Assembly: GCA_963529665.1 (NCBI GenBank)
Contig: CAUSAG010000003.1
Coordinates: 1-64,000 of the forward strand
DNA length: 64,000 bases
Direction: 5' to 3'
DNA from: Kingella_B sp963529665
Lineage (GTDB): Bacteria > Pseudomonadota > Gammaproteobacteria > Burkholderiales > Neisseriaceae
Shown: positions 18,401-25,604 of the stretch, in pieces
How the letters are laid out: every line of letters starts with the position of its first letter
Numbering within the stretch: the stretch's first letter is position 1
Notes under the pieces: generated by a model
What the model was told of the DNA's origin: nothing
The model's database searches: none
What the model saw: only the letters and a program-made list of their open reading frames with translations
Made by a program: the position numbers and the translations under genes

Positions 18401-18678
18401 GCCCTGAACCCGATATGCAGGTGGACAAACCCCGCTACGCCCCCGACCCCGAAAACCCCGAAACCGGCAGCGTGTACTGGAACAAAACCACCTGCATCCG
18501 TAACGTCCCCGCCGCCGCATGGCAGTTCTACATCGGCGGCTACCAACCCGCACAGAAATGGCTCAAAGACCGCAAAGGCCAAACCCTCACCGCCGCCGAC
18601 ATCGAACACTACCAGAAAATCATCCTCGCCCTCACCCGTACCGCCGAGCTGATGCAGCAAATCGACGAGGCAGCCTGA
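15406..18678 (+). CDS. Single-chain restriction-modification enzyme (type ISP/IIG-like N6-adenine methyltransferase-nuclease)
   Basis: A 1090-aa protein combining three parts. An N-terminal PD-(D/E)XK nuclease contains APDY (D54) and GYIEAK (E68-A-K70). A central N6-adenine methyltransferase has SAM motif I ILDPAAGTGTF near residue 386 and catalytic motif IV LGNPPY at ~503-508. A C-terminal ISP-type specificity region includes FDTRYTFFTGNSKGFHAAPRGEFM and TGSVYWNKTT. No helicase domain is present, so it differs from LlaBIII-type ISP enzymes and resembles type IIG. It would cut unmodified foreign DNA and methylate its own site. Native DUS lie inside (~16758-16771, 18118-18130). A central stretch (17.1-17.95 kb) is more AT-rich than the rest, as expected for a variable target-recognition part. 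Confidence 0.88.
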   Translation: MPITAYLAECQELYAAGNATEHSYRPALQRLLAALMPQCQITNEPKRIACGAPDYIITRNDLPVGYIEAKDINLDLRHKTLQEQFNRYRSALDNLIITDYLYFEFYREGKLVAHIRLAEVQSNKIQPHPQQFAEFTRLIENFAGYPGQTINSPATLARMMAAKARMMADVITQALEQDAKCEETSELENYLQGFREHLLHDLDEKTFADLYAQTLAYGMFAARLYDTTPETFDRSEAAALLPQSNPFLRNLFTTISGERLDARIIWIVDALADIFRAADIADILKDFGKHTQTDDPFIHFYETFLSEYDPKLREINGVWYTPQPAVQFIVRATDHALKTHLNIPQGLRDNGKTTVKVQVPAAKQTKGGGRKTVSADKEIHRLQILDPAAGTGTFLAEIIRHIHQSYAAQQGLWQSYAEQDLIPRLNGFELMMASYAVAHLKLDLVFQETGFRQPEKPRRFNVFLADSLEEHHPDTNTLFAQWLAAEANAANTVKRDTPVMVVLGNPPYYGESQNKGAWIMKLMEDYKQEPNGGGRLKERNPKWLNNDYIKFIRMGQHYINRNGSGILAFINSNSYLGGITHRGIRWNLMQTYDHIYILNLHGNSKKGETSPDGSKDENVFDITEGVCINLFVKTPAKKPKGTTAQIHYCDLYGRRKEKYTFLQHETLDSIEWQTLVPQAPHYFFVPQQTDDETRESYLKGIDITQLFIKHKSGIITACDPLSIASSKSEMRQILDEFTQMSVEQARNHFELKDTKAWTISAAQQDVIKNNDDANIVPISYRPFDTRYTFFTGNSKGFHAAPRGEFMNHIKGKDNILLIANRQVEKGEFAHCFVYQNICDGHSLSSKETNRAFPLYIYPEDGQSSFDDGFHRRPNINPAQLQTLCNQTNLAYRPAPDAEAQTLPQGSLKTGKTKTDTADPNAADSFTPETLLDYIYSVLHSPDYRRRYAEFLKTGFPRIPNPENRSQFLRLAAIGSELRQWHTLQHPQADIAHFITVFDSPEPDMQVDKPRYAPDPENPETGSVYWNKTTCIRNVPAAAWQFYIGGYQPAQKWLKDRKGQTLTAADIEHYQKIILALTRTAELMQQIDEAA

Positions 18679-18685
18679 AAACCCA

Positions 18686-18729
18686 AAAGGCAGCCTGAAA
18701 ACGCTTGAAACACGTTTTCAGGCTGCCTC
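18686..18729. repeat. 44-bp direct repeat, copy 1 (inverted DUS pair)
   Basis: AAAGG followed by an inverted DUS pair with spacer ACGCTTGAAACACG. It is identical over 44 bp to 19186-19229, exactly 500 bp away. The two copies bracket the S24-like gene. Each copy can itself form a terminator hairpin. Confidence 0.9.
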
Positions 18730-18755
18730 CATCTATTCCCTTGAAAGGCAATATC

Positions 18756-19175
18756 ATGAACGCTACCGACTTTATCCCAGCCCACCTAATCTCCGACACG
18801 CCACCCGATGGTTCTCCACCACCTAAAAAAGGTCATCCTGCTCCCTTGTTGCTCAGCAAGGAGTTGTTTAATGAACTCGGCATTGCTGATGCCCAAACTT
18901 GTGGCATCGTTATCGGCTACGGCGAAGCCATGAAGCCCACCATCAGCGGCAAATGCGAGCTGCTGGTTGATTTGTCTGATAACAAATTAGCCGAGGGCAA
19001 TATTTATGTGCTGGAAATCGGTAGCCGAGTGCTTATTCGCCGCGTGAAGCTGCTGCTGCGCCAAATCATCCTCACTTGCGACAATCCTAACTATCCCGAT
19101 ATGGTGGTTGAAGGCGAAGACCTAGCCCGTTTAAAAGTGATTGGGCGCGTGCGCTATATTGGACAGCGGGTATAA
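18756..19175 (+). CDS. S24/LexA-like C-terminal domain protein lacking the catalytic serine
   Basis: A 139-aa protein that resembles the peptidase S24 dimerisation/autocleavage domain of LexA and phage CI repressors. The core YGEAMKPTISGKCELLVDL corresponds to the canonical GDSMEPTI..GD..LVD. Later parts (NIYVLEIGSRVLIRRVKLLL) carry the lysine of the Ser-Lys dyad (K98). The serine position is Ala58 (GCC), so self-cleavage is not expected. There is no N-terminal helix-turn-helix; residues 1-35 are Pro-rich. It follows the restriction-modification gene in the same direction, inside a 44-bp direct-repeat cassette. A role as dimerisation partner or regulator is inference. Confidence 0.7.
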   Translation: MNATDFIPAHLISDTPPDGSPPPKKGHPAPLLLSKELFNELGIADAQTCGIVIGYGEAMKPTISGKCELLVDLSDNKLAEGNIYVLEIGSRVLIRRVKLLLRQIILTCDNPNYPDMVVEGEDLARLKVIGRVRYIGQRV

Positions 19176-19185
19176 GCAGAGCACC

Positions 19186-19229
19186 AAAGGCAGCCTGAAA
19201 ACGCTTGAAACACGTTTTCAGGCTGCCTC
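19186..19229. repeat. 44-bp direct repeat, copy 2 (inverted DUS pair)
   Basis: Second copy of the 18686-18729 repeat, identical in arms and spacer. It also acts as the likely shared terminator between the S24-like gene and the convergent purF. Confidence 0.9.
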
Positions 19230-19241
19230 ATTACTGGCAGC

Positions 19242-20774
19242 TTATTCCTCGCCACTATCCACGCTCACGTTGTAATCAATATGCGTGGGCTGCGGGTGGT
19301 TTTCAGGCTGCTTTTTGTGGCCGGACAGGCGTTTGAGGTAGGCTTCGTCGATGTCGCCAGTGATGTATTCGCCGTTGAAGCAGGAGGAATCCAAGCCGTC
19401 AATCTTGGGGTTGTGCTTGAGGATGATGGCTTCTAGCTCGGCTAAATCTTGGAACACGCAGGCATCGGCGTTGATTTCGCGGGCGATTTCGGCGGCGGTG
19501 CGGTTGTGAGCAATCAACTCTTCGCGCGTGGGCATATCTATGCCGTACACATTGGGATAGCGCACTTCGGGGGCGGCGGATGCGATGTAGATTTTGTTGG
19601 CGCCGCTTTCGCGCACCATGTCCACAATTTCGCGACTGGTGGTGCCACGCACGATGCTGTCGTCCACCAATAATACGTTGCGTCCTTTGAACTCGCTGGG
19701 GATGGTGTTGAGCTTTTGCCGCACGGATTTTTTGCGCGTGGCTTGGCCGGGCATGATAAAGGTACGCCCGATGTAGCGGTTTTTAATCAGCCCTTCGCGG
19801 TAGGGTTTGCCCAGCGCACGGGCGAGTTCTAAGGCGCTGGGTCGGCTGGTGTCGGGGATGGGCATCACGACATCTATTTCGTCGATGTTGATTTCGCGTT
19901 TGATTTTTTCGGCGAGCAGCACGCCCATGTCCACGCGGGCTTGGTACACGGATACACCGTCCATGATGGTGTCAGGGCGGGCGAAGTAAACGTATTCAAA
20001 CAGGCAGGGGTTCAGGCGCGGGTGTTCGGCGCATTGGCGGCTGTGTAGGTTGCCATTAAAATCAATGAACACGGCTTCGCCTGCTTGGATGTCGCGTTCT
20101 AGCTGGTAGGAAAGTCCGCCGAAGACGACGTTTTCGGAGGCGACTGCCCATGAGGTTTTGCCGTCTTTTTCTTGCTTGCCTAACACCAATGGGCGGATGC
20201 CGTTGGGGTCGCGAAAGGCGAGCATGCCGTAGCCTGCAATCATGGCAACGATGGCATACGCGCCGCGCACGCGTTTGTGCACTTGGGTAACGGCGTCAAA
20301 AATGTTGTCTAGGGTGAGATGTAGGGGGTCGGCGTTTTGGCTAACGGCTTGGCGCAACTCGTGGGCGAACACGTTGAGCAAAACTTCGCTGTCGGATTGG
20401 GTGTTTATATGGCGCAGGTATTGGGTATAGACCTCTTGGTGCAGCTCGGCGGTGTTGGTAAGGTTGCCGTTGTGCGCCAACACGATGCCAAAGGGCGAGC
20501 TAACGTAAAAGGGCTGGGCTTCGGCGGGGCTGCCGGCGTTGCCTGCGGTGGGATAGCGCACATGGGCGATGCCCGCGTTGCCGTGCAAATCGCGCATATG
20601 GCGGGTGCGGAACACTTCGCGCACCATGCCTTGCCCTTTGTGCATATGAAAATAGCCGTTTTGGCTGGTTACGATGCCTGCTGCGTCTTGCCCGCGGTGT
20701 TGTAGCATTTGCAAGCCGTCATACAGAAGTTGGTTTACGGGTTCGTGGGATACGAGTCCTAATACGCCGCACAT
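19242..20774 (-). CDS. purF: Amidophosphoribosyltransferase
   Basis: A 510-aa enzyme of the first committed step of purine synthesis (PRPP + Gln to phosphoribosylamine). The N-terminal Ntn glutaminase has the nucleophile Cys2 (MCGVLGLVSHEP). The C-terminal phosphoribosyltransferase domain has the PRPP loop VLLVDDSIVRGTTSREIV. GGAG lies 6 nt before the start. The C-terminal tail (KKQPENHPQPTHIDY) is partly DUS-encoded. Downstream partner in a purF-proximal cluster with the 90-aa gene and cvpA, an order also seen in Neisseria. Confidence 0.97.
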   Translation of the reverse strand: MCGVLGLVSHEPVNQLLYDGLQMLQHRGQDAAGIVTSQNGYFHMHKGQGMVREVFRTRHMRDLHGNAGIAHVRYPTAGNAGSPAEAQPFYVSSPFGIVLAHNGNLTNTAELHQEVYTQYLRHINTQSDSEVLLNVFAHELRQAVSQNADPLHLTLDNIFDAVTQVHKRVRGAYAIVAMIAGYGMLAFRDPNGIRPLVLGKQEKDGKTSWAVASENVVFGGLSYQLERDIQAGEAVFIDFNGNLHSRQCAEHPRLNPCLFEYVYFARPDTIMDGVSVYQARVDMGVLLAEKIKREINIDEIDVVMPIPDTSRPSALELARALGKPYREGLIKNRYIGRTFIMPGQATRKKSVRQKLNTIPSEFKGRNVLLVDDSIVRGTTSREIVDMVRESGANKIYIASAAPEVRYPNVYGIDMPTREELIAHNRTAAEIAREINADACVFQDLAELEAIILKHNPKIDGLDSSCFNGEYITGDIDEAYLKRLSGHKKQPENHPQPTHIDYNVSVDSGEE

Positions 20775-20890
20775 GGGGGTCTCCGTGGAGTGGTTGAGAT
20801 GGGGTTGGGGGATGTTGCGGCAGCCTGAAAATGGGTTTGGGCTTTGCCAAAGCGGGTAAACGCGTTTTCAGGCTGCCTTTGAGAGTTGGG

Positions 20891-21163
20891 TTATCGTTTG
20901 GGCGCGCTGTGCTGGGGTTGCGCTGGGGCATTGGATAAAACGGGATGGTTTTTGTATTGTTCTACGATGTCTTTAATGGCGGGGGCAATTGCATTGATGT
21001 TAATGGCTTCGGGCGCTGCCGCAAGTATCCTACTGCGCTGTTCGCCAAGAAAGCGGGTGAGTCGATCGCGCAAATCGGCTGGGGCAACACGCAAGAGAAC
21101 GATGGATTCGGCGTAGGCGATGAGATTGAGCAGGCGTTCTTTTTCCATAAGGGTTGCCGCCAT
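20891..21163 (-). CDS. Hypothetical protein between cvpA and purF, 90 aa
   Basis: Soluble, mostly helical protein beginning MAATLMEKERLLNLIAYAESIVLLRV, with a basic, Pro/Gln-rich tail (NAPAQPQHSAPKR). AAGGA 7 nt before the ATG at 21163 supports this start over an internal ATG. No family was recognised. Its fixed place between cvpA and purF suggests a conserved clade-specific gene; the function is unknown. Confidence 0.65.
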   Translation of the reverse strand: MAATLMEKERLLNLIAYAESIVLLRVAPADLRDRLTRFLGEQRSRILAAAPEAININAIAPAIKDIVEQYKNHPVLSNAPAQPQHSAPKR

Positions 21164-21352
21164 GTTTTTATCCTTTGCGAATGGGTTGCTGATGATTGGG
21201 CTGTGAGCCGCGATAAGGCAGCCTGAAAATGATTTGCCTGCATTGGTTTTCAGGCTGCCTACTGCCGCATCGCAGTCAAAAATGCGCCACCCAAAATTGA
21301 AGGACTACTCGCATACTCTGCACCTTGCCGATGCGTTCCAATGCCAGTAGTC

Positions 21353-22099
21353 CTAAGGGGATTGCTTGGGGTTTGATTTGTTGGCGCGTTTTTTTGCGCC
21401 TTCTTTTTGCTTTTTCAGGCTGCCTGAATGCTCGCTTTTATCGGCTTTATCCTTTTTCAGGCTGCCTTTGTGGTCGGGTTCGCCGATGCTGGCGCGTTTG
21501 GTTTGGGGATTGTGGCGCGGGTTGCGGTTGGCATCATCGTCTGTGATGTTGCGTGTGGCGTTGTTGCCTGCTGGGGGCAATGCGCCTAAGGGCAGGGCGG
21601 TGTCGTTGTGGTCAAATTTAACTTGTTTTGCCAAAAATTCGGGCAGATAAGGCGTGCCCATCAGCGCGATGCTTTCAAAAAACGGCGCGCTGATGGAGTC
21701 GCGCCATTCATTGTCTTTGGGTAAATCGCTAAACGCGCACAGCAACACCGCGATGCTCACTACCAACACGCCTTTCAGGCTGCCTAATGCCGCGCCGCCC
21801 ATGCGGTTGAGCGTGGATAAATGCGATTTTTTGATAATTAAATCAAACACTTGATGCGTAAACGCCAACGCCAACCGCGTTACCACATAAATCGCCACAA
21901 ACGCGCACACCACCGCCAATTCGCGCGGCTGCATGGAAGAAAACATGATGTTGGACACATCCACCGCCAAAAACCGCGCCACCACCAAAGCCAGCAACCA
22001 GCCCACAAACGAAAACACTTCGCCCATCAATCCACGCATGGCAGAAAGCACGATGCAGGCAAAAATGGTGGTGAATGCGAGTAGGTCAAAAAGGGTCAT
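21353..22099 (-). CDS. cvpA: CvpA family membrane protein with DUS-encoded basic tail
   Basis: The first ~165 residues are a CvpA (colicin V production) protein with about four membrane helices (FDLLAFTTIFACIVLSAMRGLMGEVFSFVGWLLALVVARF gives the start). Family members sit next to purF in many proteobacteria and affect envelope homeostasis. The remaining ~80 residues form a hydrophilic Lys-rich tail with two SLKK repeats (KGSLKKDKADK, HSGSLKKQKEGAKK) that come from translated DUS copies, so the protein is longer than usual. It lies between the folC-SPOR gene and the 90-aa gene. Confidence 0.9.
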   Translation of the reverse strand: MTLFDLLAFTTIFACIVLSAMRGLMGEVFSFVGWLLALVVARFLAVDVSNIMFSSMQPRELAVVCAFVAIYVVTRLALAFTHQVFDLIIKKSHLSTLNRMGGAALGSLKGVLVVSIAVLLCAFSDLPKDNEWRDSISAPFFESIALMGTPYLPEFLAKQVKFDHNDTALPLGALPPAGNNATRNITDDDANRNPRHNPQTKRASIGEPDHKGSLKKDKADKSEHSGSLKKQKEGAKKRANKSNPKQSP

Positions 22100-22124
22100 G
22101 GCGGTGATTTACGGTTTGGGATGA

Positions 22125-23243
22125 TTATTTTTGTTCCAGCACGATGCCGCCCAAGCCGCGCGCTTTGAGCTTGCTGGCGGCGAGTTCGGCTTCGGATCGG
22201 TTCGGGAACGAGCCAGTTTTCAAGCGATAAACTTTGCCTTTATCGGTGTTCACTTCTTCAATGGATGAAGAATAGTTTAGCCCTTTCATTTTTTGCTGAG
22301 CGGCTTTGGCAGCGTTGATGTCGCGGTACGCGCCCACTTGCACGCTGGCGCGTTTTTCTCTGTTGTCTTTGCTGGCTACGGCTTTTTCAGGCTGCCTTGT
22401 TTGCGCGGTTTTGCTGGCGGCTTTGTCGTCTGCTTTTTTCTGTGCGGCTTTGGCTTGCGCGGCGCGTTCGGCGGCAGCTTTTTGCTGCGCCAACAGTTTG
22501 GCGCGTTCGGTGCGGCGGGCTTCATCGGCGGCGGCTTTTTGCTCGGCAGCGCGTTCTAAGGCGGCTTTTTGTTTGGCGGCGCGTTCGGCTTCGGCTTTGG
22601 CAACCACTTCTTGCGCTTGTTTGCGGCGGGCTTCATCGGCGCGGGCTTTGGCGATGCGTTCTTGCTCGGCGCGAGCGCGGGCTTCGGCGCGTTCTTGGCG
22701 GGCTTCGGCGCGTTTGCGTGCCGCTTCTTCACGCGCTTGTTGCTGTTCTAAACGGCGTTGTTCTTGCGCTTTGCGCTGTTCTTCGCGGCGCAAACGGCGT
22801 TGCTCGGCAAGGCTGGCTTGGTTGTCGGCATCGGCGAGCGTGGGCGCGGTGTCGGCGGTAGGCGTTTGGTTGCGCGGTTTCGCGCTGCTGCTGTCTTGTG
22901 CCAACGGCGTTACAGGTTTCACCACGCGCGTGCTGGGCGAGCTGGGCGTAACGGGGCGGCTGGCTTCGGCGGCGGTTAGAGTGGGCACGGTGGACGCAGT
23001 TTGCAGGGCAACGCCGCTGGGGCGCAGCACTTCGGTGGTAACGTGCTGTTGCTGCTGCGGTTGCGCCATTTTGGGCTCAATGTTGTCTTTGGGGCCATTG
23101 CTGGCAACGGCGGCAAACAAGCCCCCCGCCAGCACGGTAATCGCACCTGCGCCGATTAGGCGGCGGCGGTTTTTGTTTTTCAGATGTTCGTATTCGTTTA
23201 ACACGTCTTGGTTGTTGTGATGCTCGGGCTGTGGATGATTCAT
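22125..23243 (-). other. SPOR-protein portion of the folC fusion; possible independently initiated product
   Basis: If translation re-initiates at the ATG at 23243, it yields a ~372-aa SPOR protein with an N-terminal cytoplasmic segment, one membrane helix, a charged coiled coil and the C-terminal SPOR domain. This is the usual architecture of cell-division SPOR proteins such as FtsN/DamX. The sequence alone cannot tell whether the fused, the separate or both forms are made. Confidence 0.5.
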
Positions 23244-24581
23244 GTTTTCGGGTCTTTCTGATGATGCTTGGGCGGCGGCTTGGGTTGCCGCTTCGCTGGA
23301 ATGGGCGTTGCTGGCGTTTGCTTTGTCTTTCAGGCTGCCTAAAACTTCGGCTACGGTGTGAAACGAGCCAAACACAATTATTCTATCATTTTCCGTAACT
23401 TGCGATAAGGCGGCGGTGTAGGCAGCCTGAATCGTGTTGTGGGGATGGATGGTTTGGATGTCGTGCTTTTTCAGCTTGGCGGTGAGTGCGGTGAGCGTCA
23501 TGCCGCGCGGCAAATCCAGCGGGGCGATGTACCATTCGTCTATGCTGCCTTGCAAGGTGCTGATAACGGCATCGCTGTCTTTATCGGCAAGAATGCTGAA
23601 CACGGCGAGCGTGCGCTTGGCGGGCAGGGCGTTCAGGCTGCTGGCAAGGGCGCGGGCGGCGTGCGGGTTGTGCGCCACGTCTAAAATAATTTCAGGCTGC
23701 TGTTGGATGATTTGAAACCGCGCGGTGTTTTGCGCTTGGGCGATGCCTTGCGCCAAGGCTTCGTTGCTCACAGGCAGCTGCTGGCGCATGATTTGCACGG
23801 CGGCAACGGCGCAAGCGGCGTTGTTAAGCTGAAACGCGCCTTGCAAGGCAGGCAGCGGCAAATCAATTTTCAGGCTGCCGTTGTTGGCTTGCCATTGCCA
23901 GCTATCAATGCGCGCGATGTAGGAAAATTGATGATTGAGTTGCAACAGTTTTGCGCCAATGTTTTTGGCGTGTTGCCCCAGCGAATGCGGCGCAGGGTCT
24001 TGCCCAAAAATGGCGGGCTTGCCTGCGCGGAAAATGCCCGCTTTTTCTTTGGCGATTTGCTCCAATGTGTCGCCCAAATAGGATTGGTGTTCCAAGTCCA
24101 CGCTGGTAACAATGGCGCAATCGGCATCAAAAATATTCACCGCGTCCAGCCGTCCGCCCAAACCTACTTCCAAAATCATCACATCCACTTGATGCAGCCT
24201 GAAAATATCCACCGCTGCCAAGGTGTTAAATTCAAAATAGGTGAGCGACACATCGCCACGCGCGGCTTCAATGCGTTCAAACGCCTCAACGATTTCTTCA
24301 TTGCTCACGGGCTGGTTGTTGATGGCGATGCGCTCGTTAAAGCGCAGCAGATGCGGGCTGGTGAGCGTGCCGACTTTGTAGCCCGCGGCGGCATAGATGT
24401 GCGACAAAAACGCGCAGGTTGAGCCTTTGCCGTTGGTGCCGCCCACGGTGATAATGGGGCAGGCTGGCGCAAGATTCATCGCGTTTTTCACTTGGGTTAC
24501 GCGCTCTAAGCCCATGTCAATTGGGGTGTGGTGGGCGGTTTCTAAATGGGCGAGCCATTGGGAGAGGGTTTTGGTTTGCAT
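22125..24581 (-). CDS. folC: Bifunctional folylpolyglutamate/dihydrofolate synthase fused to a SPOR-domain membrane protein
   Basis: One uninterrupted 818-aa frame. Residues 1-~430 are FolC (P-loop GGTNGKGST at 47-55; ILEVGLGGRLDAVN; DVAHNPHAARAL), which adds glutamate to folates. A Ser/Ala-rich junction (GSLKDKANASNAHSSEAA) follows. Then comes what is normally a separate protein: a cytoplasmic stretch beginning at Met447 (MNHPQPEHHNNQ), a transmembrane helix (LIGAGAITVLAGGLFAAVA), a long Ala/Arg/Lys/Glu coiled coil, and a SPOR domain (VQVGAYRDINAAKAAQQKM ... SKLKARGLGGIVLEQK) that binds denuded peptidoglycan. In Neisseria folC and the SPOR gene are adjacent but separate. Met447 (codon at 23243) has weak upstream GAAAG and may also be an internal start. 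Confidence 0.85.
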   Translation of the reverse strand: MQTKTLSQWLAHLETAHHTPIDMGLERVTQVKNAMNLAPACPIITVGGTNGKGSTCAFLSHIYAAAGYKVGTLTSPHLLRFNERIAINNQPVSNEEIVEAFERIEAARGDVSLTYFEFNTLAAVDIFRLHQVDVMILEVGLGGRLDAVNIFDADCAIVTSVDLEHQSYLGDTLEQIAKEKAGIFRAGKPAIFGQDPAPHSLGQHAKNIGAKLLQLNHQFSYIARIDSWQWQANNGSLKIDLPLPALQGAFQLNNAACAVAAVQIMRQQLPVSNEALAQGIAQAQNTARFQIIQQQPEIILDVAHNPHAARALASSLNALPAKRTLAVFSILADKDSDAVISTLQGSIDEWYIAPLDLPRGMTLTALTAKLKKHDIQTIHPHNTIQAAYTAALSQVTENDRIIVFGSFHTVAEVLGSLKDKANASNAHSSEAATQAAAQASSERPENMNHPQPEHHNNQDVLNEYEHLKNKNRRRLIGAGAITVLAGGLFAAVASNGPKDNIEPKMAQPQQQQHVTTEVLRPSGVALQTASTVPTLTAAEASRPVTPSSPSTRVVKPVTPLAQDSSSAKPRNQTPTADTAPTLADADNQASLAEQRRLRREEQRKAQEQRRLEQQQAREEAARKRAEARQERAEARARAEQERIAKARADEARRKQAQEVVAKAEAERAAKQKAALERAAEQKAAADEARRTERAKLLAQQKAAAERAAQAKAAQKKADDKAASKTAQTRQPEKAVASKDNREKRASVQVGAYRDINAAKAAQQKMKGLNYSSSIEEVNTDKGKVYRLKTGSFPNRSEAELAASKLKARGLGGIVLEQK

Positions 24582-24654
24582 GTTTATTTTGCTTGAATGG
24601 AATGTGGTAGCGGGCGATGCCTTGCTACATATTGTTTTGTTGATTTTATTGATG

Positions 24655-24694
24655 AGGCAGCCTGAAAACACCGTTTGCCTGTTTCAGGCTGCCT
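24655..24694. terminator. Inverted-DUS hairpin upstream of folC
   Basis: DUS at 24655-24667 and its complement at 24682-24694 form a 13-bp stem, probably separating plsY from the folC-cvpA-purF run. More DUS copies lie between it and the plsY stop. Confidence 0.6.
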
Positions 24695-24807
24695 TATGAT
24701 TGATACAGGTTGATTGGCTTGGGCGCGGTGTTATCCAGCCAGCGCGTTTGCCGCGCGCATACATTTCAGGCTGCCTATGATTGCTTTCAGGCAGCCTGAA
24801 AATGGCT

Positions 24808-25539
24808 TCACGAGCGTCGCGCGTTCTTTTGCAATACCAGCACTTGTTCCACTTTTTGCGTCTGCTCGGCTTGTGGTGCATTTGCAGCAACGGGCGCAAC
24901 AGGGTTGGCAGGTTCGGCAGGCGCGGCGGTGTTGCCCACATCAGGCTCGTTGCCCGCTTGCATGCGTTTAATATTATCGCGGTGGCGCATAATCACCAGC
25001 GCGGAAACCACCACCAGCGACCAGCCCCAGCTCGGATGATAAGGATGCTGTATCACGATAAAGGCAACAAACGGCGCTACGGCGGCGGCGATTAACGCGG
25101 CGAGTGATGATTTTTTGAATTTAAATGCAATTGTTGCCCAAATCAGTGCCACCCAAAACGCCGTCCAAAATGACATCGCCAGAATCACACCAACGCCTGT
25201 TGCCACGCCTTTGCCGCCTTTAAAGCTGAAAAAGATGGGATACATATGCCCCAGCACCACGGCAATCGCCGCCAAGCCCACGGTGTAATCAGGCAAGCCC
25301 AGCCAAGCGGTTAAGCAACGCGCCAAGCCAACGGCAAGCAAGCCTTTAAACGCATCGCCCAGCAGGGTATAGGCAGCGGCTTTTTTGTTGCCACTGCGCA
25401 GCACATTGGTGGCGCCAGGGTTGCCCGAGCCGTATGTTTTGGGGTCTGGCAAGTCCATTTTTTTGGAAACCAAAATGGCGGATGAAACCGAGCCAATTAA
25501 ATAAGCCACCACCGCAATCATCAATGCGAATAAGAACAT
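24808..25539 (-). CDS. plsY: Glycerol-3-phosphate acyltransferase PlsY
   Basis: A 243-aa inner-membrane enzyme that transfers acyl from acyl-phosphate to glycerol-3-phosphate, making lysophosphatidate. Visible are GSGNPGATNVLR (37-48), the second motif GHMYPIFFSFKGGKGVATGVG, and ~5 membrane spans. The C-terminal ~45 residues form an Ala/Pro/Gln-rich cytoplasmic tail that is longer than in E. coli PlsY. The start MFLFALMIAVV at 25539 is chosen because the first helix begins there; an upstream GTG would add an unlikely charged leader. Divergent from folB. Confidence 0.93.
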   Translation of the reverse strand: MFLFALMIAVVAYLIGSVSSAILVSKKMDLPDPKTYGSGNPGATNVLRSGNKKAAAYTLLGDAFKGLLAVGLARCLTAWLGLPDYTVGLAAIAVVLGHMYPIFFSFKGGKGVATGVGVILAMSFWTAFWVALIWATIAFKFKKSSLAALIAAAVAPFVAFIVIQHPYHPSWGWSLVVVSALVIMRHRDNIKRMQAGNEPDVGNTAAPAEPANPVAPVAANAPQAEQTQKVEQVLVLQKNARRS

Positions 25540-25558
25540 ACAAACACCGCGCCTTTCG

Positions 25559-25587
25559 TTTACAATAACAAAAATCACGCATATTTT
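25559..25587 (+). promoter_or_regulatory. Candidate sigma70 promoter for folB
   Basis: TTTACA (25559-25564), a 17-bp spacer and TATTTT (25582-25587), ~18 nt before the folB start codon. The match is moderate, but the spacing and position are right. Confidence 0.5.
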
Positions 25588-25604
25588 AACGGAACTTTAA
25601 GTAA

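Noticed and set aside
22306..23220. Open plus-strand frame opposite the coiled-coil part of the folC-SPOR gene
   Set aside because: A by-product of Ala/Arg/Glu codon bias on the other strand; its product is a Cys/Arg/Ala low-complexity sequence.
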